Made by a program: the position numbers and the translations under genes
Notes under the pieces: model-generated
Seen by the model: the letters and a program-made list of their open reading frames with translations, nothing else
What the model was told of the DNA's origin: nothing
The model's database searches: none
Assembly: GCA_965194655.1 (NCBI GenBank)
Contig: OZ239148.1
Span: 248,001 to 312,000 of the forward strand
From: Hahnella lacustris
GTDB lineage: Bacteria; Pseudomonadota; Gammaproteobacteria; Burkholderiales; Burkholderiaceae_A
Direction of reading: 5' to 3'
DNA length: 64,000 bases
Part shown: piece by piece, positions 8,503 through 15,810 of the stretch
How the letters are laid out: every line of letters starts with the position of its first letter
How positions within the stretch are numbered: position 1 is the first letter of the stretch

Positions 8503-9712
8503 GTTCCTCGCACCCGCCCTCGCCACTGCTGGCCACGAGGTTACGGCACTTCGACTAGATAACGCAACGCCACTCACAAATTACGATGGGGTAAGGGTTC
8601 AAAACTATAGGACTCTTCGCATAAACACGCCCGGTCTGACTCCTAGCCATCGAGATCTAGAGTCTAAGCTCATACGCGCCGAGGGCGTAGCCGTAGCGCT
8701 CGATCGGATCAGGCAGTCTGGAAACGCGCCTGATCTGATCATAGGTCATTCCGGGTGGGGGGAATGTCTCCATGTGAAGTCTGTCTTTCCTGGGGCTGGG
8801 CTCTACGCATACTGCGAGTTCTACTACCGAGAAAATGGACAGGACACTGGGTTCGATCCCGAGTATGAGAAGGTTAGAGACATCCACTCCAGCATTCGAC
8901 TCGATATCAAGAACTTCAACAACGATCTGATGAGTACCCGAATGGACAAGGGGCTGACTCCAACGCAGTGGCAAATGAGCACCTATCCAGACTCCACGCG
9001 CCGGAAACTATCAGTCATCCACGAAGGAGTCGACACAGATCAACTGAAACGCAGACCTGAGGTCACCTTAACCCTGACGACAAAAGACGGGACCCAGGTT
9101 CGCTTAAGCTCAGAAAACAAGGTCGTGACCTATGTCGCTCGAAATCTCGAGCCGTACAGAGGATTCCATAGCTTTATGCGAGCCATCCCAAAAATTCTCA
9201 GAGCTGACCCAGAAGCTCGAGTATTGCTCGTCGGTGGAGATTCGGTGAGCTACGGCTCACCCCCAAAGGAGATCATAGGAGAAGACGTCAGCTGGCGCCA
9301 ACTCCTACTGAGAGAGGTCTCCTCAACACTCTCGCAAACAGAGATCGCCCGAATACACTTTCTTGGCAAGGTGCCTTACCAGACCTACAAGGACATTCTC
9401 AGCATCAGTAGCGTGCACGTTTACTTAACGTATCCCTTTGTATTGAGCTGGAGCATGCTAGAGGCCATGAGCATGGGGTGTTGTGTACTCGGAAGCTCGA
9501 CGCCCCCGGTTCAAGAGGTAATCGAGGACGGACAGAATGGTCGCCTCGTAAACTTCTTTGATTACGACTCAATTGCCGACACGGTCATCGACCTTTTGGC
9601 GGACAAGAGCCAGAGGACCAGGCTTGGGGCACATGCAAGAAAAACAATTCAGGACCGGTATGACCTCAAACGCATCTGCCTCCCCGCGCAATTGCAATGG
9701 GTTCTTACCTAG
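8459..9712 (+). CDS. GT4-type glycosyltransferase
   Basis: 417 residues from the ATG at 8459 (MKILFLHQNFPGQF); an upstream in-frame TTG at 8444 is less likely because the N-terminal strand MKILFLH is the usual first beta strand of a GT-B protein. Acceptor-domain features include TPTQWQMSTYP near residue 170. The donor domain has YVARNLEPYRGFHSF near 225 and LEAMSMGCCVLGSSTPPVQEV near 330 with the usual acid residues. The start lies inside the end of the preceding glycosyltransferase (44-base overlap), so the two are translationally coupled. The gene converges with a methyltransferase, their ends overlapping by 8 bases. Sugar specificity cannot be read from the sequence. Confidence 0.82.
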   Translation: MKILFLHQNFPGQFKFLAPALATAGHEVTALRLDNATPLTNYDGVRVQNYRTLRINTPGLTPSHRDLESKLIRAEGVAVALDRIRQSGNAPDLIIGHSGWGECLHVKSVFPGAGLYAYCEFYYRENGQDTGFDPEYEKVRDIHSSIRLDIKNFNNDLMSTRMDKGLTPTQWQMSTYPDSTRRKLSVIHEGVDTDQLKRRPEVTLTLTTKDGTQVRLSSENKVVTYVARNLEPYRGFHSFMRAIPKILRADPEARVLLVGGDSVSYGSPPKEIIGEDVSWRQLLLREVSSTLSQTEIARIHFLGKVPYQTYKDILSISSVHVYLTYPFVLSWSMLEAMSMGCCVLGSSTPPVQEVIEDGQNGRLVNFFDYDSIADTVIDLLADKSQRTRLGAHARKTIQDRYDLKRICLPAQLQWVLT

Positions 9713-11246
9713 TTTGAACCGCCTTCAACTCGGACAGAATGGGAAGCACACTCGATAGAAACTCTTCAGCCTGCTCCTCTAATTCTCTGATGTTTTCCTC
9801 AGGCGTGGACAGAGTTTTCCCTTCCTTGAGAATCCTCTGGTTTTGACTCTCCAAAGCCTTCCAAGCTGCCTTTGCAAGGGAGACCTTGTCTCGTAAACCG
9901 AAGTCCATGTAATGAAGCAGAAAGAGCTGCTGAAACCGGCTGATGCTGAATCCCCCCTCCAAAACCGTAGAGCTCAGAAAGCCAATCTCATTGCTGCTAT
10001 GGGCGCGCTGCATAATGTGGCGGTTGAGTGCGATCGAGCTCGGTAAGGAGTCCTCACTATGAGAAACTGGCAAGCAGTAGCCAGCACCAACTAATGCCGT
10101 GGCTGCTTGCACCACCTGACCTAGGCGAATGTTAGAGAGCGCCAATTGATCAGCGACCTCACCCAGCGATTTGGGCTTGTGGTCCTCCAGCAATCCGAGG
10201 ATTGGCTCATAGACTGCCGCGCTAAGATTTGCCTCGCCCAAGTGACCAGTGACTTTCAGCTTAACGTTTGTTCGAGGCTGCACCAGAATAATCCTTTGTG
10301 CGCGCAACTGCTGCTCGTGCTCAGAAATCGTGAGCTTTCGACTCCCCTTGACCCAATAGTCACGTCGAAATTGTTGATTCACCATAAAATCTCGAACGCT
10401 CTCACGGAACATTCGATCGGGAATCTCCTTGAGGAATTCCTGCTGCTCTGAGGTTAAATTAGCAACCTCAATGTGGTCGATGTAGTTTGCTGAACAGGCG
10501 TATTGGACCTTTGCTGGCTCAAGCCACTCCGCCATGGTTGAAAAATGCATAGGATGCCAATCACGATTGAAATACTCGTGGGCTAGGTAGTGCCTGTTCT
10601 GGTCCTTAAGTTTCTTGATGCGTTCAGTGATGAAAGGATTGGCTCGGGCAAAAATTGGGTTGGTGGCGAGCAACTTATCGGCAAACTCAATTGCATCATT
10701 GATGCGGTTGACAATCCCTCGGCCTTCGGCTCCGATCACCTCAGCATGCTCGGTCATGAGGTGCCGCATAGGCGCGAAGGTTGCCCAACCGGGAAGAGTG
10801 TTGTAGGAGACGTAAAGCACCCCGCCCACTCGCAGCTTGCGTCGAACAAAGTCAACGATCCGGCCGCGATTCTCGTCCGAAATCCAACTCCAGATCCCAT
10901 GCAGACCAATAAAATCGAACTCCGGGAGATCTGAACGATTGCAGAACTCAGCGAACGCCTCGTCGAAAAGGCTTGCGCCATTGGCACTTGCTCGGGCTAA
11001 TTCTTGAGCGAAGCTCGCTTGACTGGGATTGAAGTCCGTTCCCCACCACTTTGTGCAGGATGCCGATGCGTGGATGTTGGCGCTCAGCCCTTGACCAAAA
11101 CCGAGCTCGCAGGCGTTCTCGAAGCGTGTGGGGCACACTAGGCCTTGGTTCAAAAACGCCAGTCGCGCACGTAACGGGTTTAATTCAGAATAGTATCCAA
11201 ACGTATACCCGATATCGGCCACATAGCCCGAGGTCCAGTCGCTCAT
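9705..11246 (-). CDS. SAM-dependent methyltransferase with regulatory domain
   Basis: 513 residues. Residues about 40-160 form a class I methyltransferase fold: the SAM-binding glycine motif ELGFGQGLS near 47, the acidic GTDFNPSQ after strand 2, and FDFIGLHGIWSWI near 110. This is followed by a region of the methyltransferase-regulatory-domain type (RDYWVKGSRKLT near 285) and a winged-helix-like segment (YEPILGLLEDHKPKSLGEVADQLAL near 345). The Shine-Dalgarno is AAAGGAG, read on the minus strand just upstream of the start. It is divergent from the RTX protease gene (37-base gap). In surface-glycan loci such enzymes often methylate a sugar and may cap a chain; that role is inferred from context. 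Confidence 0.75.
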   Translation of the reverse strand: MSDWTSGYVADIGYTFGYYSELNPLRARLAFLNQGLVCPTRFENACELGFGQGLSANIHASASCTKWWGTDFNPSQASFAQELARASANGASLFDEAFAEFCNRSDLPEFDFIGLHGIWSWISDENRGRIVDFVRRKLRVGGVLYVSYNTLPGWATFAPMRHLMTEHAEVIGAEGRGIVNRINDAIEFADKLLATNPIFARANPFITERIKKLKDQNRHYLAHEYFNRDWHPMHFSTMAEWLEPAKVQYACSANYIDHIEVANLTSEQQEFLKEIPDRMFRESVRDFMVNQQFRRDYWVKGSRKLTISEHEQQLRAQRIILVQPRTNVKLKVTGHLGEANLSAAVYEPILGLLEDHKPKSLGEVADQLALSNIRLGQVVQAATALVGAGYCLPVSHSEDSLPSSIALNRHIMQRAHSSNEIGFLSSTVLEGGFSISRFQQLFLLHYMDFGLRDKVSLAKAAWKALESQNQRILKEGKTLSTPEENIRELEEQAEEFLSSVLPILSELKAVQTR

Positions 11247-11283
11247 GTGTTTTCTCCTTTAGACCCCTAGGATAATCCATCTA

Positions 11284-13752
11284 ATGACCAACATTCTCGG
11301 TACCGCCTCTGCAGACACCCTCACCGGAACCACCGGTGACGATTCCATCAGCGGCCTTGCTGGAGATGACTCCATCTTCCCGCGCAATGGCCTCGATACG
11401 GTTTTTGGCGGAGAGGGCAACGATCTCATCAACAGTTTTCAAAACGCCTCCGGTGCCTGGCAGTACTACGAGATCACCGGCAGCAAAGTCATCGACGCAG
11501 GCTCGGGAGATGACCGAGTCTATGGCGGCGAGGATGCTGACACCATCTTGGGGGGCTCGGGGAACGACACGCTATCGGGCGGCGGCGGTGCAGACTCTAT
11601 TCAAGGCGGAGCGGGAGACGATCGTCTCAGTGGCTTTCAGCGCTCTGGCCCAGACACCCTAGAGGGCGGAGAGGGCAACGACACCCTCCTCGGAAGCCTA
11701 GGGGGCGATCGGCTTCTGGGCGGCGCAGGCAACGACTCGATTGATGGTGACGAAGGGGATGACTACCTCGATGGTGGTCCGGGTCATGACGAGCTCTATG
11801 GCGACATCGGCAATGACACGCTGGTTGGCAACGGGGGGTTTGATGAGCTCTTTGGTGGCGCTGGCAACGACACCTACCTCATCCAGTCCACCACGGCCTA
11901 CATCAGCGACAGCGCTGGCACAGACACGGCCATCATTTCGGTGGATGGCGTGAAGCTTCCAGACGGCATCGAGACCATTCAATACATCCATGGGGCGCAG
12001 CCACTGCCTTATTGGATTGATGCCTTGGTGGCGCCGCAGGGAAACGGCAGCCGCTACGCAGCGCTCTTGAGCAACAGCACCTATCTCTATGCCTTTCCGC
12101 AGTCCCCTCCGTCTTACGAAAACAATGCCGACGACCTCTCTGGCTACCAGGGCTTTCTCAACACACAGATCCTTCGCGTGAAAGAGGCCCTCGCGCTGAT
12201 CGAGACCTTCACCGCGCTCAAGTTTGTAGAGACCAGCAATCCGAATCAGGGCTCCGTCATTGCCTTTGCCAACAATCTACAGTCCAGCACGGCTGGCTAC
12301 GCCTACCTGCCCAACAGCACGCCGGGTGGGTCGGATGTCTTCATTGACCTGCCCAACTCCGGGCCCGCCACCTTTGCAGATCGCTCTTACAGTGCCCTCA
12401 CCCTCATTCATGAGCTGGGCCACGCGCTGGGGCTCAAGCACCCATTCTCGACTCCGAATTCCAGTGGTGAGGTAGAAGACCCGCCTTATCTGCCCGCCTC
12501 AGACGATGCCACGCGCTGGACCGTCATGAGTTACACCGAGAGCCCCAATGAGTTCTACCTTCGCTACTCGGTGCTCGACATTGCCGCGCTTCAATACCTC
12601 TACGGACCCCCCACCAATCAACGCACTGGGGATGACCGCTATGCGGTGTCTGAGACCGAGACCAACTTCTTCTGGGATGCTGTGGGGACCGACACCATCG
12701 ATGCCTCCGCTGCCAGCGCGTCCGTCACCATTGCCCTGCGGCCGGGCTTCTGGGGGTTTGTGGGCAGCAAGGCCAGCACCATGACGGCAGCGGGTCAGGT
12801 GACGGTGAATTTTGGCTCAAGCTTCGAAGCGCTCATTGGATCTGCGTTCAATGACACCCTCATGGGGAATGCACTGAACAACACCCTCGAGGGCGGCTCC
12901 GGTGCCGACACCCTGGTCGGGGCAGGCGGAACCGACGCTGCACGCTATGCGGCGGCCAGCAGTCAATACACATGGGCGCGAGACAGTGCCACCGGAAACC
13001 TCTTGGTCACCGAGCGTTCGACCAACACCCAAGACCTGCTGATTGGCGTTGAGCGCCTGGTCTTCAGCGACACCACGAAGGATCTTTCCGTGGTGGAGGG
13101 CAGCTTTAATCCGGATGTCTTGCGGGGGGGCGCAGCGGATGAGACCTTCGTGGGAGGAGGCGGGATCGATCGCCTACTTCTGAACGGCACCAAAGCCTCA
13201 TTTACGGTCACGAACATCTCGAGCACTGGCCAGAGCAATCTCTGGCTCGTGGTGGACACGCGGGGGTTTGCGGCCGATAACCTCACAGACCAGGGGCAGG
13301 GCAATGATCGGCTCGAGTCGATAGAGCGGCTCACCTTCACCGACGCCACCATTGCTTTGGACATTGCCGCAGTGGGAGGCCAAGCCTACCGAATCTACAA
13401 GGCGGCTTTTAACCGAACCCCCGACACTGGTGGGCTGGGCTATTGGATTGCCCAGATGGACAAGGGCATGGACCTGATTGAGGTCTCGGCAAGGTTCATC
13501 GACTCCAAGGAGTTCAGAGACCTTTATGGATCGGCCCCTTCAAATGCAGACTTCCTCACCAAGGTCTACACGAATGTGCTGGGCCGCGCTCCGGACAAGG
13601 GCGGCTATGACTGGTGGCTCAATGAGATGAACACCAACGCCGAGAAGACCAAGGCCAAGGTCTTGGCAGACTTTAGCGAGAGCGCAGAGAACCAGACTGG
13701 CACGGCCCCTCTGGTGGCCACAGGCATTGTCTACGAGCCTTGGAGCGGTTGA
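11284..13752 (+). CDS. RTX metalloprotease (M10/serralysin type) with C-terminal DUF4214
   Basis: 822 residues, no Sec signal. Residues 1-200 are RTX nonapeptides (GGxGxDxxx, beginning MTNILGTASADTLTG). The protease domain follows, with the zinc motif HELGHALGLKHP (H376, E377, H380, H386) and the Met-turn VMSY at about 415. More RTX repeats lie near 523-549 and 610-630, and DUF4214 at about 700-805. The protein ends VYEPWSG, shared with the protease at 61460. Serralysins normally have the protease first and RTX last, so the leading RTX block is unusual, and no propeptide with a cysteine switch was seen. It is a probable type I secreted, calcium-dependent endopeptidase. The 3' end overlaps a converging glycosyltransferase by 22 bases. 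GC content is higher than in the flanking glycosyltransferase genes. Confidence 0.85.
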   Translation: MTNILGTASADTLTGTTGDDSISGLAGDDSIFPRNGLDTVFGGEGNDLINSFQNASGAWQYYEITGSKVIDAGSGDDRVYGGEDADTILGGSGNDTLSGGGGADSIQGGAGDDRLSGFQRSGPDTLEGGEGNDTLLGSLGGDRLLGGAGNDSIDGDEGDDYLDGGPGHDELYGDIGNDTLVGNGGFDELFGGAGNDTYLIQSTTAYISDSAGTDTAIISVDGVKLPDGIETIQYIHGAQPLPYWIDALVAPQGNGSRYAALLSNSTYLYAFPQSPPSYENNADDLSGYQGFLNTQILRVKEALALIETFTALKFVETSNPNQGSVIAFANNLQSSTAGYAYLPNSTPGGSDVFIDLPNSGPATFADRSYSALTLIHELGHALGLKHPFSTPNSSGEVEDPPYLPASDDATRWTVMSYTESPNEFYLRYSVLDIAALQYLYGPPTNQRTGDDRYAVSETETNFFWDAVGTDTIDASAASASVTIALRPGFWGFVGSKASTMTAAGQVTVNFGSSFEALIGSAFNDTLMGNALNNTLEGGSGADTLVGAGGTDAARYAAASSQYTWARDSATGNLLVTERSTNTQDLLIGVERLVFSDTTKDLSVVEGSFNPDVLRGGAADETFVGGGGIDRLLLNGTKASFTVTNISSTGQSNLWLVVDTRGFAADNLTDQGQGNDRLESIERLTFTDATIALDIAAVGGQAYRIYKAAFNRTPDTGGLGYWIAQMDKGMDLIEVSARFIDSKEFRDLYGSAPSNADFLTKVYTNVLGRAPDKGGYDWWLNEMNTNAEKTKAKVLADFSESAENQTGTAPLVATGIVYEPWSG

Positions 13753-14729
13753 GTCTGCCTCGCCACCTCAAGGTACCAGCCCATGCGATCGTCTAAGTCG
13801 TTTGCCAACATGAAGTTCCTCCGGATGCGCTCGATGGCGTGATCGCGAAGCCGCTTGATTTGGTCCGGTGCCTCTATTAAGCGAATAATCAGGTCTGGAA
13901 CCTCCTGAATGTCGTCAAAGAGCAGCCCGTCCGAGTCCTCTCGTATCACCGTGCCGTAAACCACTCGACTCGCTAGGACGACGGTCCCGACAGACGCAGC
14001 TTCGAGCCACTTGACTGGGCTTTTGCAGCGATTTGCCGCTGAGTCTTCCAGAGGGCAGACACAGATGTCTGCCTCGGATAAATGATTCAAATAGGTTCTG
14101 CGATCACAAGGGGGGAGCAGGGTCACCCCGGACATGGGCGCGCGCTGAGTATCGTTTGAAATAACTGTGATCTCGACCTGATTCCCCAAAAATGGATGAT
14201 TCAAAATTACATCCAAAAGTCTGCTGAACTGGTCCCCACGATTCAACGCGCCAAGAAATATTCTCAGTTTCCGACCACTCACTGGACTGCGCTCCAAAGC
14301 ATTCATACGCAGAACGCGATTCTCGACCACCTTCAGGTTGAGCGTTTTTCCTTGGCTCGTCGCAACAGACTGAATATGACTTGCTAGCGCGGGTGTGGAC
14401 ACTTGGACGGCATCTGCCATGAGCACGCTAGCCCATGGGTGTCGGTCGAATTTGGCTCTGATCTCTGGAGCGAACAGGTCAGGGTGATCATCCCATTCAG
14501 CCACAATCTTCCACCCTCTTTGATGAAGCTTTTCAATTGACAACGCCCAAGCGTCACTGTCCAAAACCAATTGCCTTTGAACAATCGCGATCTTGGGCAC
14601 GTTTATTGGATAGTTCGGAATTTGAAAGTCCCGTTCGAAGTAGTGGGTCTTCACACCGGGGAGGGTTCCCAGTGCGGCCAGCGGTTCTCGAGTCCTTACA
14701 TCGGCAAAGCTTGGGGCCATTGCCAACAT
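13731..14729 (-). CDS. Glycosyltransferase, GT4-like
   Basis: About 332 residues from the ATG at 14727-14729 (MLAMAPSFADVRTREPLAAL). A longer reading to a TTG at 14870 gives a Ser/Arg/Trp-rich N-terminus that does not look like protein. Features: a WKIVAEWDDHPDLF segment, KLRIFLGALNRGDQF before the donor domain, then CKSPVKWLEAASVGTVVLAS and a conserved acid in the nucleotide-sugar site. This resembles GT4-type enzymes of surface-glycan loci that carry a short N-terminal half. No clear Shine-Dalgarno precedes the ATG, and the region just upstream reads in another frame, so a frameshift or lost 5' part is possible. It is A/T-richer than the secretion operon. Part of the glycosylation block. 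Confidence 0.65.
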   Translation of the reverse strand: MLAMAPSFADVRTREPLAALGTLPGVKTHYFERDFQIPNYPINVPKIAIVQRQLVLDSDAWALSIEKLHQRGWKIVAEWDDHPDLFAPEIRAKFDRHPWASVLMADAVQVSTPALASHIQSVATSQGKTLNLKVVENRVLRMNALERSPVSGRKLRIFLGALNRGDQFSRLLDVILNHPFLGNQVEITVISNDTQRAPMSGVTLLPPCDRRTYLNHLSEADICVCPLEDSAANRCKSPVKWLEAASVGTVVLASRVVYGTVIREDSDGLLFDDIQEVPDLIIRLIEAPDQIKRLRDHAIERIRRNFMLANDLDDRMGWYLEVARQTQPLQGS

Positions 14730-14730
14730 G

Positions 14731-15150
14731 GCGATTAGGCTGGGCAAGGTTGACCTGCTCAGCGAGTTTTTTGATTGGTACTGGCGAATCGGCAGCTGCC
14801 AGAATCTCGACCAAGACTTCATAAATGTGCGGTACGACGGCCAAATTGGTGAGCTTGACGAGCGTTTCAACTACCTCGCGGTTGTCGAGGAACGCCGATA
14901 CTTCCAGGCCCCTCAGTTCTATTGGGGTCGTGTGGTGCATTACGCTGGAAAGCTTAAACCCCTCGATGGAAACATCGGTGTGGGCATGCTGCCCTTTTTT
15001 GCTTATACCGCGCTGGTTCCTGAGGTGTACCAGCATTTGGGGGGCCAGAAGCTTTGGCATTTGCTGCCTATTCTGCAGGACAGGAACTCGATCAAGAGAA
15101 TGCCCATTGAGATTGGTTGACTGTAGGTTGCCCCAATCTTGCTCGCACAA
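14731..15150 (-). pseudogene. Ambiguous or decayed coding stretch
   Basis: This 455-base stretch between the glycosyltransferase and the TnpB-like gene holds no clear intact gene. On the minus strand one frame is open from a TTG at 15150 through to about 14731 and contains protein-like text (EVVETLVKLTNLAVVPHIYE, then ILAAADSPVPIKKLAEQVNL). The second piece resembles the winged-helix end of the regulatory domain of the methyltransferase at 9705. The frame then differs by one from the glycosyltransferase frame, so a frameshifted fusion or a decayed methyltransferase remnant is possible. The plus strand also has an open frame at 14728-15120 (130 residues) with equally plausible composition. I cannot decide between them. 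No promoter or RNA structure was recognised here. Confidence 0.3.
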
Positions 15151-15154
15151 TAAA

Positions 15155-15180
15155 CTTCATATAGGATTCTTCATATAGGA
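15155..15180 (+). repeat. Tandem 12-base direct repeat ahead of the TnpB-like gene
   Basis: CTTCATATAGGA occurs twice, at 15155-15166 and 15169-15180, separated by TT. The second copy contributes the AGGA of the Shine-Dalgarno AGGAG (15177-15181), four bases before the ATG at 15186. The TATAGG in each copy could also serve as a -10-like element. An exact repeat here suits a protein-binding operator or a recognition element at the start of the secretion operon; nothing in the sequence says which. Confidence 0.7.
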
Positions 15181-15185
15181 GACCT

Positions 15186-15809
15186 ATGCAGCCGCCGCTT
15201 CCCAACCATTCAGCCGTCACCACGTCGCTGGCCATCCCGCTCAACTGCTCACCCGAGCAGACGCAGCGGCTGGCCCAGCTGCAGCAGGTGTTCGCGCAGG
15301 CTTGCAATGTGGTGGCTGAGGTGGCCCAGGCCAATCGCTGTTGGAATCGGGTGGCACTTCACCACTTGGCCTACCGCAGAGTGCGTGAGCAGTTCGCCGA
15401 TCTGGGCTCACAAATGGCCTGTAATGCTGTCTACTCGGTCTGTAAGGCTTGTCGCTGGCTCTATCAGCACCCCGCCAGCCCATTCACCCGGCGGGCAGCT
15501 CAGGGCGGGCCCTTGCCTCGGGTGGTCTTCCTGCCGATTGCTCCGGTGTATTTTGACCGCCACACCCTCAACATCACCGCGGGGCAGCTCTCCATGTTCA
15601 CGCTCGATGGCCGTCTGAAGTTTCAGATCGACTTGAGCGAGGCCCAGGAGCTGCGCTTTCGCAGCGCCAAGCTCAAGGAAACCGCACTCACCCGTGGCCC
15701 GCGCGGCTATCAGCTGGTTTTCTGGTTCGAGTCTGAGGCGCCCGAGGCGCCCGTAGGCCCCTACCAGTCCATGCCCGAATTCCTCAAACCCGAGCCCATC
15801 GAGGCCTAG
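15186..15809 (+). CDS. TnpB-like protein lacking the RuvC nuclease domain
   Basis: 207 residues. The N-terminal half follows the pattern of IS605-family TnpB proteins: a first strand with SPEQTQRLAQLQQVF, then the helices AQACNVVAEVAQAN and ALHHLAYRRVREQFADLGSQMACNA. The second half matches the TnpB wedge region: VYFDRHTLNI, then LSMFTLDGRLKF, and a final strand RGYQLVFWFE. In a nuclease-competent TnpB (usually 350-450 residues) the RuvC-I strand with its catalytic Asp follows within a few tens of residues; here the protein ends after a Glu/Pro-rich tail. No TnpA, transposon end or target duplication is visible. The stop is one base before the ABC transporter ATG at 15811, and the GAGG serving that ATG lies inside this gene, so it is a fixed first gene of the secretion operon. 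An RNA- or DNA-binding regulatory role is inferred. Confidence 0.72.
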   Translation: MQPPLPNHSAVTTSLAIPLNCSPEQTQRLAQLQQVFAQACNVVAEVAQANRCWNRVALHHLAYRRVREQFADLGSQMACNAVYSVCKACRWLYQHPASPFTRRAAQGGPLPRVVFLPIAPVYFDRHTLNITAGQLSMFTLDGRLKFQIDLSEAQELRFRSAKLKETALTRGPRGYQLVFWFESEAPEAPVGPYQSMPEFLKPEPIEA

Positions 15810-15810
15810 C

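Noticed and set aside
14728..15120. 130-residue plus-strand gene
   Set aside because: Not accepted as a feature because an equally good minus-strand frame covers the same bases and neither has a family match; noted in the ambiguous region.
15110..15139. Inverted repeat AGATTGG/CCAATCT before the TnpB-like gene
   Set aside because: Seven-base arms with a 16-base loop and no T tract; too weak for a terminator or a guide-RNA scaffold.
15186..15809. An intact IS200/IS605 insertion sequence
   Set aside because: No TnpA gene, no palindromic ends, and the gene lies flush with an ABC transporter gene, leaving no room for a right end.
15735..15809. Possible omega-RNA-like structure at the 3' end of the TnpB-like gene
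   Set aside because: Only a repeated GAGGCGCCC and a five-base-pair hairpin GTAGG/CCTAC were found; no conserved scaffold can be argued by eye.
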